Positions 1-7,349 are shown, counted from the first letter of the stretch. The stretch: 8,865 nucleotides of DNA from a bacterium (GCA_021812825.1 JAKAMO010000100.1:1-8865); one strand, 5' to 3'. Notes: generated by a model from the sequence alone, not told the origin. Translations and numbers: made by a program.

Positions 1-3000
1 ATGTTTTTATCAGCGGCAATCTCGGGATTAACACCGCCACTCCCAGGATGCCGTTGGATGTGATCGGGGGAGCGGTATTTCACACGGGCGGTTCTGACGT
101 GTGGACAGGCTCTCCGATATACGGGACGGAGTTCGGCGCGCTTACCAACGATAGCGGCTCTTATTACATGATGGCCAGGAACAACGCCGGCGGAAATATC
201 TTTTCCCTCCGCGGAGACGGCCAGGTATACCTTGGCGGCGGCGTCGGTCTCGGAACTACCACGCCCGACCAGAAGTTGACCGTGGCCGGCAATATTTCGC
301 AGACCGGCGTGATAATTTCCAGCGGGACTGGTGGCAAGAACTATTTTGCCGGTTACGTGGGGATAGGGACCAGCAATCCCATGCATTACCTCCAGATCGG
401 GGATATGACCGGCCAGCGCACGATGCAACTTTCCGGAGGAAATTCTCCAGACCAGGCGCAGGTCATCTCGTTGCTGACCAGTGGCTCGCGGGAGGGCTAT
501 ATCGCCCAGACCAATTCTGAGCTCATTATCGGCAACACCGGCGGCCTAGGCAGTATGTATACGGACTCCACCCTTCGTGCGTATGGCAGATTTGTGATGA
601 CCACGACTGGTAATATAGGCCTTTCCACGGGCGTGCCGCAGGGGCGGCTGGACGTGCTGGGGACCGGTTCCACGCCAGCCACGATGACACAGATCTGGCG
701 TAACTCCGGCGGAACGGTGATCTCCTCCATGAGCGACACCGGCGTGATGATGGCGGCGAGGTTCGTGGGCGACGGTTCCGGCCTGACCGGCGCCGGCGAC
801 AATCTCGGTACGCACGTGGCTACGAAGACGCTGGACATGGGCGGGTTCCAGATAACTAACTCCGGCGCGATTACCGCGTCGTCGTATACGGCTACCGGCA
901 TAGGGCTGCGCGCCAATAAGGTGTACCTCAATGCGAACGTGGAGATAAGCTCTGCTACCGCGACGTATTATGGCGGCGTATATGTAAGCACCAGCCTGTA
1001 TGTGAAGGGGATGTCAAAGCTCAGCGGTGTGGTGGATACCGATACGCAGTTCCTGGGGCAGCCGTCGGATACGGTGTCCGCGCCGTCGTTCAGCTGGACG
1101 GGTGACACGAATGCCGGCATATACCATCCCGGCACGGATATTCTCGGCTTCGTGACGAACGGCGCTGAGCGGATGCGTATCGAGTCTGCCGGGCAGATAG
1201 GCGGCTCGGTGGCGATGACTATGTCTTCGTTTACAGCCACCTCCGCTTTAGGCGTGAACGCCGACAAGCTCTACCTGAACCCCAACGTGGAGATAAGCTC
1301 CACCACGGCGGCGTATTACGGCGGGGTGTACGTGTCGAGCCACGTGTATACGCCGGGCAACGTGTACGCGACGAAGTTCTACGGCGACGGGTCCGGCCTG
1401 ACCGGCGTGCCCGGAGATAACCTTGGCAATCATATCGCCACGAACCGGCTGGAGATGTCCAACAAAGCCGTGGACAACGTTTCCAGCATGACCATAACCG
1501 GCACAGGTGTGACCGGAACCAATCCGTTGTTCAAGGTCGCGGGGTCTACGCTGGCGGTCCTTAACAACGGTTATGTCGGTATAGGTGTTGCCTCTCCCGG
1601 AATTCCGCTTGAGGTGTATAAGGCGCGGACCGGCAACGATACTCTGCTTACGCTTGAGGCTGGCGGCATAGGCGTTAACGGTGATGCCACGAACATGCTC
1701 TTTAAAGGTTCTGGTACTGGCGGCGCTGTTCGCGCACAAGGCCAGATTTCCGGAATAACGGAACTTGCTAGCGGGTTTACCGGAGCGCTGGCGTTTTACA
1801 CTTCCCCCGCCACGGATGTGCTTTCGGAGAGGATGCGTATAGACAGCTCCGGCAACGTGGGCATAGGAATCGCGACGCCTGTATACAAACTGGACATCGC
1901 CGATACCACGCAGGCTATACTTAGGCTTGATACGAATAACGCTTCCAACGGCTCCCAGGTCATTTTAAATAGGAGCAATAATGCGCGTTCGAACTGGGTC
2001 GCAACGCAGACAGGTGGCGTTACGGATTGGGTTTTCGGAAGCGGATTGTATAATGGGGGTTCGCCTGAAAGTGGATGGGGAGTTTCAACAACCTCTAATT
2101 TGGCCAATGCGAAGTTTTATATCGATACAGCCGGCAATGTGGGGATAGGGACTGTCAGCCCGGCGGCGAAGCTGGATGTCAAGAGTTCCCAGGCCCCGAC
2201 GGCGGCCGTGCTGCAGGTATCCTCGCAGAACGCCACGGGCATGCTCGTGGTCCGCGCCGACGGCAAAGTTGGGATTGGGACCACAAATCCTAGTGAAGCG
2301 CTGGATGTCTCAGGCAATGTTAAAGCATCCATAGTCAAGGCCGGGACGAATAGCTATGGCCAACTTGGAAATGGGATTTTGTGGCTTGGGGATCCGGGCG
2401 GCACTTCTTCATTCGGCAATGGGAGTTATCCCTCGGTTGTGTGGGGTGGCCTGGACTATATCTCTGATGTCCTGACACTGGGAGGTATGAATATCCGCCT
2501 TCAGACCTCTGTCTCAAGCAGCGATATCGGTCTTTATCAGAACTCGAATAGTAATGTCGGAATAGGGACCACCGGCCCGGCGGCGAAGCTGGATGTCAAG
2601 AGTTCCCAGGCCCCGACGGCGGCGGTGTTGCAGGTGTCCTCACAGAACGCAGCAGGGCTGTTCATGGTCCGCGCCGACGGCAACGTCGGCATAGGGCCCA
2701 CGGCGCCGAATTATGATCTGCATGTGAGCAAAACCGTTTCTGGGGGGGTGGTGCGGTCGGTGGTGCAGAACGCCAGCAATACGGCCGGCTCCGACGCCAG
2801 ATTTGTGGCCATGGCGGGCGGCGCCTCGGGCGGGGACGCTGAGATCGTCTGGGATAACGGCGTGCACTGGCGGGCAGGCCTGGATACTTCGGATTCCAAT
2901 AAGTGGAAACTTTCCTACAACGCCGCACTAGGAACCGGAGATAAATTGGTTGTCGACACCGCCGGTAACATGGGCGTGGGGACCACGAGCCCGCAGGCGA

Positions 3001-3188
3001 AGCTGGACGTCACGGCCTATACTGCGGGCACGTACACCGCTTACATTTCCACCTCTTCGACCGCGGGGCAGTACAGCGTGGCGGTCTCTTCCACCGGCAT
3101 CACCAATATCCGGAATCTTGTGATAGAGAACCGCACCTCTGACCCGGCGGCTCCGGTCACGGGCCAGATCTGGCTGAGGACCAACTGA
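1..3188 (+). CDS. Giant repeat protein resembling a tail-fibre shaft, 5'-partial
   Basis: The reading frame is already open at the left edge (first full codon at base 3) and encodes a good copy of the repeat before the first in-frame ATG at 48, so the true start lies upstream and at least 1,061 residues are visible. The protein carries 11 copies of a G-N-V-G-I-G-T-x-x-P-x-x-K-L-D-V-like motif, separated by Gly/Ser/Thr/Ala/Asn-rich stretches with beta-strand character. It also has two GDGSGLTG segments and two ERMRI(D/E)S segments, all typical of phage tail-fibre-like and large bacterial surface proteins. It ends with NRTSDPAAPVTGQIWLRTN, which resembles C-terminal motifs of tail-fibre-like proteins. 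I see no C-terminal S74 autocleaving chaperone domain. With no phage genes nearby, and a secreted lectin-like protein coupled downstream, I infer a host surface fibre or adhesin. The signal peptide, if any, is outside the window. A prophage origin remains possible. Confidence 0.5.
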   Translation, partial: VFISGNLGINTATPRMPLDVIGGAVFHTGGSDVWTGSPIYGTEFGALTNDSGSYYMMARNNAGGNIFSLRGDGQVYLGGGVGLGTTTPDQKLTVAGNISQTGVIISSGTGGKNYFAGYVGIGTSNPMHYLQIGDMTGQRTMQLSGGNSPDQAQVISLLTSGSREGYIAQTNSELIIGNTGGLGSMYTDSTLRAYGRFVMTTTGNIGLSTGVPQGRLDVLGTGSTPATMTQIWRNSGGTVISSMSDTGVMMAARFVGDGSGLTGAGDNLGTHVATKTLDMGGFQITNSGAITASSYTATGIGLRANKVYLNANVEISSATATYYGGVYVSTSLYVKGMSKLSGVVDTDTQFLGQPSDTVSAPSFSWTGDTNAGIYHPGTDILGFVTNGAERMRIESAGQIGGSVAMTMSSFTATSALGVNADKLYLNPNVEISSTTAAYYGGVYVSSHVYTPGNVYATKFYGDGSGLTGVPGDNLGNHIATNRLEMSNKAVDNVSSMTITGTGVTGTNPLFKVAGSTLAVLNNGYVGIGVASPGIPLEVYKARTGNDTLLTLEAGGIGVNGDATNMLFKGSGTGGAVRAQGQISGITELASGFTGALAFYTSPATDVLSERMRIDSSGNVGIGIATPVYKLDIADTTQAILRLDTNNASNGSQVILNRSNNARSNWVATQTGGVTDWVFGSGLYNGGSPESGWGVSTTSNLANAKFYIDTAGNVGIGTVSPAAKLDVKSSQAPTAAVLQVSSQNATGMLVVRADGKVGIGTTNPSEALDVSGNVKASIVKAGTNSYGQLGNGILWLGDPGGTSSFGNGSYPSVVWGGLDYISDVLTLGGMNIRLQTSVSSSDIGLYQNSNSNVGIGTTGPAAKLDVKSSQAPTAAVLQVSSQNAAGLFMVRADGNVGIGPTAPNYDLHVSKTVSGGVVRSVVQNASNTAGSDARFVAMAGGASGGDAEIVWDNGVHWRAGLDTSDSNKWKLSYNAALGTGDKLVVDTAGNMGVGTTSPQAKLDVTAYTAGTYTAYISTSSTAGQYSVAVSSTGITNIRNLVIENRTSDPAAPVTGQIWLRTN
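768..1406 (+). repeat. Diverged repeat modules GDGSGLTG and YLNxNVEISS..YYGGVYVS
   Basis: GDGSGLTG is encoded at 768-791 and again at 1383-1406; each is followed within a few codons by GDNLGxHxATxxLxM. The segment YLNxNVEISSxTAxYYGGVYVS is encoded around 921-989 and 1269-1337, 348 bases (116 codons) apart. Between the two NVEISS copies lies a separate module (PSFSWTGDTNAGIY...ERMRIES) common in tail-fibre-like proteins. The layout fits one long unit copied and then interrupted by an inserted module. Confidence 0.5.
2133..2309 (+). repeat. Copy 1 of a 177-bp in-frame direct repeat
   Basis: This block contains two of the GNVGIG motifs 129 bases apart and recurs exactly 417 bases (139 codons) downstream at 2550-2726. 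Bases 2158-2206 match 2575-2623 without a mismatch (49 bases); similarity then continues with scattered third-position and other changes to about 2276. The long identity contrasts with the much more diverged motif copies elsewhere in the gene, pointing to recent duplication or ongoing gene conversion. Confidence 0.5.
2550..2726 (+). repeat. Copy 2 of the 177-bp in-frame direct repeat
   Basis: This is the partner of 2133-2309. It encodes SNVGIGTTGPAAKLDV, the linker KSSQAPTAAVLQVSSQNA, and GNVGIGPTAPNYDLHV. The sequence after it (from 2727) does not resemble the sequence after copy 1, so only the 177-bp block is repeated and not the full 417-bp period. Confidence 0.5.
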
Positions 3189-5908
3189 TGGAGGCGAAAG
3201 GCTGCGGCTGGCTTTTTTTGCCGGCGGCGCTGTTGTTGGCGGCCGGAGTTTGCGCCCCGCGCGGGGCCTTGGCCGCCGACCTGCTGATACAGGATTTCTC
3301 CAGCGGGCTGTGCACGCCGGATAATCTCGGCGCCCCGGCAGGCGACGACGGCACGATGCAGGCCATTTCCTGCTCCGGAGGGGTGCTGCGTTCCACCTGG
3401 GACGCCAACGGGGATTATTACTACAGCACGCTCACCTCCGGGACCAGCGGCTACGACCTTTCCGGTTATGACTATATCAGCTTCGATTTCCGCGGCAGCA
3501 GCGCCGCGCTCAACATGTCGCTGCGGCTGAAGCGCGGCAGCGGCGCCACCGTCGACAGAACGCTTAACTCCTGGTCGGCGGAGAGCCTTCCCACTGGCGG
3601 TCTTACGCGCTTCAACGTCCCTATTTCCGATTATTTCACCGCTACGCAGAGCACCGCGGTGTATTACGTGTCCTTTGCCCTTCCTGCTCCGGTGCCGGGC
3701 TGGATGGAGGTGGACAATATCTACGCCCGGAAAGAGACGGAATTGAAAGTGCTGGGCGTGGATATCATAAGTTCCGACACGGTGCGGGTGGGTTTTAACG
3801 TGCCTGTAGGCGCCGCAGGCGATACCGCCGGGAATTATTCCCTGTCCCCGGCGCTTACGGTGGCCAGCGCCGCGCGCAGGGACAATAACCGGGTGGTGCA
3901 GCTGAAGCTGGCCTCCGCGCTGGCGCATAACACCACCTACACTCTCACGGTCAATACTGTCTCCGGCGCGAACGGAGCGGTTCTGGGATCCAATAATACG
4001 GCAGACTTCATAGGCTTCAGCGAGCACTCCGTGTTCATGGACAATTTCAACCGCGAGGGCCAGTCCATAGTGACTACCGACGTGCCGGGCGCGTCCTGGA
4101 CCTGGAACGACCTGGCCCCCGGCAACTGGCTGGCGCTTTCCACCGCCACCAGGTTGTACGGCGACTCCTCGCTTTTCGTCATGGACGCCTCCACCATGCC
4201 AGTCATAGAAAGCGGCTCTCCCGGCGGTCCGGCCGGTATCCACGCCGGGCTCTTCTATACCACCCCCACCAGGCTGACCAAGGCCTATTACAGGCTCTAT
4301 TTCTACGCCCCGAGCCGGTTCTTCAGCGCGGTCGGCAACGGCTATGACCAGAAAATAACCACTATCGACAATAATGGTTACACCAAGAACGTCGCCTTCC
4401 ACCTGACCAAGGTGGCAGGCGCGCCTATGGGTTACCTGGAGGCCAACAGCGCCACTTATGGCGGCAATATCCCTATAACCCCGGACAGGTGGAACTGCCT
4501 TGAAATATATATTTCCACCCCCAGCGCCTCGGCGCCGCTCAAGGCCTGGCTCAACGGCAACCGCATAGCTAATATAGTCGGGGCGATGGGAACGGTGAGC
4601 TGGCGCCATTTTTACATCGGCCTGGAAGGCTGGAACGACATTAATCCCCTCGGCCCCGAGCAGCGCGGGTTGTATTACGACGAGGTGGTGGTCTCGTCGC
4701 TCACGTATATAGGCCAGATAGAGAAGCCATACATGGTCTACGCCTCCGCCACGGCTCCGAACACCGTTAAGGTGTATTACGACCGCGCGGTCTCCCCGAA
4801 CGAGCCGCAGTGGCAGAACACGGCGACCTATTCCTTCTATCCGCCGCTCACCGTCAATTCCGCCGTCATCGAGGACGATTTCCGCACCGTATCGCTCAAC
4901 ACTTCCCTGCAGTCCAACGCCACGGTTTACGCCTTGTCGGTCAACCCCTCCTATCTGCAGGACGGAATGCCGAACTCTGCCAACTTCATAGGCCTGAGCG
5001 CGCCGAAATATCTGGTGGACGATTTCAACCGTCCCAATAACAGCACGCTCGTGACGGATTCGCCCATGGGCGTATGGGATGCCGAATGGGACGGCGGCGG
5101 CGCCAACAGCGTGACCGTCTCCACCTCCATGGCCTTCAGGACGAAGGCCTCCCTGAAATGCGACGACGTCAGCGCCACCCAGCCGGACGCGCTGTTGGTG
5201 AAGAACGTCAACCTCCCTGCCTCGGCGTACGCGCGGTTCTATCTGTATCTGGGCGGCAATTTTTTCACGGCCATGTCCAACGGCCAGAGCAGGGTGGTCA
5301 TGGAGATGGCCGGTTCCAACCAGCTTTGCAACAGCGGCAATAGCCAGCCCTGCTCGGTCTCGCTTTATGTTCAGAAAAACGCGTCCGGCCAGCAGCGGCT
5401 GGGGCTTGAGTTCAACGATACCGCCGACCTCTGGCCCGGCGATTATAACACCTATGTGGCCACCGGCGTGTGGAATTCCATAGAAGTGCTGGTCCCCGCC
5501 ACCGGTGCGGCCGTCACGGCGAACCTGTACGTGAACGGTTCGCTTACGGCTTCGGTCCCCAATGCCAATATTTCCGACGCGGGCTACTGGAGCGATTTTT
5601 ATCTGGGACTGGGCTGGGCTTCCGCTGCCTCGTTCCAGCAGACCGCTTATTACGACGAAGTGGTGGTCTCAACCTCCGGGTACATCGGCCCGCTGCCGGA
5701 TTACACCAGCGCCTGCGGGTTGAAGTATTACGACGGTTCCGCCGTTGTGCAGCTCGCCTGCGAGAAACCCGAAAATCTGAATTCCCAGCTGCGCGTCTAC
5801 AAGGCGCCTTCCGTTTACGGAGTGGTCCTCACTGATATAGACGATCCGAACGCCTCCAAAATACGCGTGAACACCGTCTTCGGGCCGCGGGCCATAAGGA
5901 AATACTGA
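3188..5908 (+). CDS. Secreted multidomain protein: jelly-roll-like, two Ig-like and two concanavalin-A-like domains
   Basis: The ATG at 3188 shares its A with the upstream TGA (TGATG), implying translational coupling. Residues 1-29 form a classical signal peptide: a hydrophobic core LFLPAALLLAAGV and likely cleavage after GALA or ALAA. By eye the layout is as follows. Residues ~30-182 are a carbohydrate-binding-like jelly roll (IQDFSSG start, MEVDNIYARKE end). Residues ~184-275 are an SbsA/Big-type Ig-like domain (DTVRVGFNVPV, NTTYTLTVN). Residues ~280-500 are a concanavalin-A/LamG-like domain. Residues ~508-602 are a second Ig-like domain and ~608-825 a second LamG-like domain. Residues ~840-906 are a distinct tail ending IRVNTVFGPRAIRKY. 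The two long units share landmarks: FIG(F/L)S, D(N/D)FNR, and YYDEVVVS..YIG. I see no catalytic motif, so glycan binding or adhesion is more likely than hydrolysis, although a polysaccharide-lyase-like fold cannot be excluded. Domain assignments are by pattern, not by search. Confidence 0.5.
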   Translation: MEAKGCGWLFLPAALLLAAGVCAPRGALAADLLIQDFSSGLCTPDNLGAPAGDDGTMQAISCSGGVLRSTWDANGDYYYSTLTSGTSGYDLSGYDYISFDFRGSSAALNMSLRLKRGSGATVDRTLNSWSAESLPTGGLTRFNVPISDYFTATQSTAVYYVSFALPAPVPGWMEVDNIYARKETELKVLGVDIISSDTVRVGFNVPVGAAGDTAGNYSLSPALTVASAARRDNNRVVQLKLASALAHNTTYTLTVNTVSGANGAVLGSNNTADFIGFSEHSVFMDNFNREGQSIVTTDVPGASWTWNDLAPGNWLALSTATRLYGDSSLFVMDASTMPVIESGSPGGPAGIHAGLFYTTPTRLTKAYYRLYFYAPSRFFSAVGNGYDQKITTIDNNGYTKNVAFHLTKVAGAPMGYLEANSATYGGNIPITPDRWNCLEIYISTPSASAPLKAWLNGNRIANIVGAMGTVSWRHFYIGLEGWNDINPLGPEQRGLYYDEVVVSSLTYIGQIEKPYMVYASATAPNTVKVYYDRAVSPNEPQWQNTATYSFYPPLTVNSAVIEDDFRTVSLNTSLQSNATVYALSVNPSYLQDGMPNSANFIGLSAPKYLVDDFNRPNNSTLVTDSPMGVWDAEWDGGGANSVTVSTSMAFRTKASLKCDDVSATQPDALLVKNVNLPASAYARFYLYLGGNFFTAMSNGQSRVVMEMAGSNQLCNSGNSQPCSVSLYVQKNASGQQRLGLEFNDTADLWPGDYNTYVATGVWNSIEVLVPATGAAVTANLYVNGSLTASVPNANISDAGYWSDFYLGLGWASAASFQQTAYYDEVVVSTSGYIGPLPDYTSACGLKYYDGSAVVQLACEKPENLNSQLRVYKAPSVYGVVLTDIDDPNASKIRVNTVFGPRAIRKY

Positions 5909-5920
5909 GAGGGTCGTCGT

Positions 5921-6376
5921 ATGAAAATGAAAAAGAAATATCTGACGTCCGTGTTCGCGCTCCTGTTCCCGGCCGTGTCCGTTCCGGCCGTTCAGGGCGC
6001 GGAAACTCCTCCCGGACAGCGGCCGGGAATGAGCGAATACGCGGCCGCGCGCAAGGCCAGGCGCGAGGCCTTCAGGAAAGATCCTGTCCGGATGGAAATT
6101 TCCAGGCTGGGAGATCTGGTCCGGACTACGAAGGACCCGAAAGAAAAAGAGACCGCCACGCAGCGCATAAGCGAACTATCCGCCGCCCTTTCCGTCGCGG
6201 AGGCCGAGGCCGGGCTGACCCCTGCCCAGAAGGCCGAACGGGCCGAGAAGGGACGGAGAAAAGAGGCCCTGCGCGCGGAGCTGGCGCCGCTGCTGGAGAA
6301 GCTTAAGACGGTATCCGGAGAGGAACGCGCTTCCGTCCTGGCCCGTATACGGGAGGTCAAGCGCAAGTACGAATGA
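5921..6376 (+). CDS. Small exported charged helical protein, unknown function
   Basis: Unrecognised 151-residue protein. An AGAGGG ribosome binding site at 5908-5913 lies 7 bases before the ATG at 5921; an alternative ATG two codons on (5927) is possible. Residues 1-26 look like a signal peptide (MKMKKK basic start, VFALLFPAVSVPAV core, cleavage near VQG/AE), so the mature protein should be periplasmic. The rest is almost entirely charged helix (Lys, Arg, Glu, Ala, Leu) with heptad-like hydrophobic spacing, in two helical blocks (about residues 55-92 and 98-150) separated around LTPAQ. The LTPAQ resembles the LTxxQ signature of Spy/CpxP-type periplasmic chaperones, but one such motif in a helical protein is weak evidence. 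Twelve bases separate it from the lectin-like gene, so it is probably the last gene of the same operon and could be an accessory or assembly factor. Confidence 0.5.
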   Translation: MKMKKKYLTSVFALLFPAVSVPAVQGAETPPGQRPGMSEYAAARKARREAFRKDPVRMEISRLGDLVRTTKDPKEKETATQRISELSAALSVAEAEAGLTPAQKAERAEKGRRKEALRAELAPLLEKLKTVSGEERASVLARIREVKRKYE

Positions 6377-6384
6377 CCTCCGTT

Positions 6385-6414
6385 GTCCCCGGCGCTCAAG
6401 GGCGCGGGCGGGAC
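6385..6414. terminator. Hairpin between convergent genes, possible bidirectional terminator
   Basis: GTCCC (6385-6389) pairs with GGGAC (6410-6414), and inside it GCGCT (6392-6396) pairs with GGCGC (6401-6405, including one G-T pair) around a CAAG loop; a small asymmetric internal loop separates the two stems. It lies exactly between the stop codons of the convergent genes. There is no T-tract on either side, so it may act as a weak terminator or an RNA 3'-end stabiliser. Confidence 0.5.
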
Positions 6415-6420
6415 CGGCCC

Positions 6421-7287
6421 CTAAGTATCAAGGATCTTCACTATTCTCGTTTCAATATTGAAGAACGCGGTCGTGTCGGTGTGTTTTGTGGTGCCGTAGG
6501 CCTGTACGGCGGTGATATTGAGGGACAGCAGCGGCATATAGTTGGCCAGTTCGGTGAGGTCCGCCCGCAGGATCGCCCGCCTCAAGTATATCTCCTGTCC
6601 GTCCTGCATTATCTCGTCCTGTATTTTTCTGATCCGCTTCGCGGCTTCGGAGATGTTGATCCGGGGGTATTCGTACGCGTACCCCGCGAAAGGGCATTTA
6701 CAGGCGTTCCCGGAAACTCTTTTAAGCAGCTTGGTGGCGCATAGCTCCTCCAGGGCGGCGCGCGCCGCGGCCCGGCTTATGCCCAGCTGCTTGGAGAGGC
6801 CCACCGGTTCCCATTTCCCAGAATCATTGGACATCAGCATCCAGCATAGGTAGTTGGCCCGGTTCCTCGCTATTACCTCGACTTCCTGCGGCGTAACGAA
6901 CTTTTTTTGGTCCGAAAGAGAGCGGTGGAGGACCTTCTGAAAGGGCGATTGGGGCGGCGGGAGGGGTTCTTTAAGCAGCGGTTTCAGGAGAAGGTCGAAG
7001 GCGCTCGCGCCGAGTTTCCGCGTCAGCCAGGCGGAGACCAGCTTCATCGCGGGCTCGCTCAGGGCGACCATGTGCAGGCAATGGATGAGCACAGGGACCG
7101 CCTTGAAGGGCGGGATCTTATGCCCGCTCTCCATCGCCAGGTACATCCTGTACGAGAAACCGAAAACGGCCTTCCCTCCACTGTCGTGGAAGAAGGCATA
7201 TGCGGTCTTGAAACCGGACTCTTCACGGAGCTTTTTCAGCGTGGCGGCGAACTCCTGGGCTCTGCGATGATTATTGCCGTTTTTCAT
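6421..7287 (-). CDS. XRE-like / winged-helix transcriptional regulator
   Basis: 288 residues, transcribed towards the surface-protein operon. Residues ~12-72 look like an XRE-type helix-turn-helix (LKKLREESGF...YLAMESGHKIPPFKAVPVLIHCL, where the E-S-G-x-x-x-P-P pattern matches the classic helix 3 to helix 4 region). Residues ~160-192 form a winged helix (VGLSKQLGISRAAARAALEELCATKLLKRV). The C-terminal third (~212-286) is helical and ends in strands (FFNIETRIVKI), which distantly recalls the TIGR02147/DUF4423 regulators of Fibrobacter-type bacteria; that link is tentative. A C-K-C pair at residues 196-198 follows the winged helix. The start has no clear Shine-Dalgarno sequence. A TTTAAT on the minus strand (7302-7297) ends nine bases before the ATG and could give an almost leaderless transcript. 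It is divergent from the response-regulator genes, so it may regulate that intergenic region and itself. Confidence 0.5.
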   Translation of the reverse strand: MKNGNNHRRAQEFAATLKKLREESGFKTAYAFFHDSGGKAVFGFSYRMYLAMESGHKIPPFKAVPVLIHCLHMVALSEPAMKLVSAWLTRKLGASAFDLLLKPLLKEPLPPPQSPFQKVLHRSLSDQKKFVTPQEVEVIARNRANYLCWMLMSNDSGKWEPVGLSKQLGISRAAARAALEELCATKLLKRVSGNACKCPFAGYAYEYPRINISEAAKRIRKIQDEIMQDGQEIYLRRAILRADLTELANYMPLLSLNITAVQAYGTTKHTDTTAFFNIETRIVKILDT

Positions 7288-7334
7288 CTTACAGGGATTA
7301 AAGCAAATTGGGACCCGAATGGAACATCAAAAGC

Positions 7335-7349
7335 CTGGCCGGCCGCCAG
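7335..7349. repeat. Inverted repeat CTGGC-N5-GCCAG
   Basis: Perfect 5-bp arms at 7335-7339 and 7345-7349 flank CGGCC; the overlapping GGCCGGCC (7337-7344) is itself palindromic. It lies about 48 bp upstream of the minus-strand regulator start. Such short arms are common by chance in GC-rich DNA, so operator function is only a possibility. Confidence 0.5.

Larger units (their letters stand above)
15..3011 (+). repeat. Eleven dispersed copies of a 16-codon GNVGIGTxxPxxKLDV motif
   Basis: Copies begin at bases 15, 237, 351, 609, 1569, 1851, 2133, 2262, 2550, 2679 and 2964, all in the same frame. The most constant positions are the first Gly, the V/I/L-G-(I/L/V) core, the Pro at position 10 and the hydrophobic pair at positions 14 and 16. 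Spacing is irregular in the first half and more regular after 1851. In related fibre proteins such motifs are thought to form turns or strands in a trimeric beta shaft; that structural reading is inference here. Confidence 0.5.

Noticed and set aside
48..50. ATG at 48 as the true start of the fibre gene
   Set aside because: It falls in the middle of a GNLGIN..PRMPLDV repeat copy, and there is no ribosome binding site; the frame is open to the window edge.
1..63. ATG at base 1 as a gene start
   Set aside because: That frame ends after 20 codons at TGA. The adjacent frame encodes a good copy of the fibre motif continuing from upstream.
2133..2966. A tandem repeat with a full 417-bp unit
   Set aside because: Only the first 177 bp of each period match; the remaining 240 bp are unrelated.
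3041..4609. A 522-codon open frame on the minus strand opposite the lectin-like gene
   Set aside because: It is a codon-bias shadow: its translation is rich in Arg, Gly, His and Val with no recognisable family, while the + strand frame has a signal peptide and clear repeated domains.
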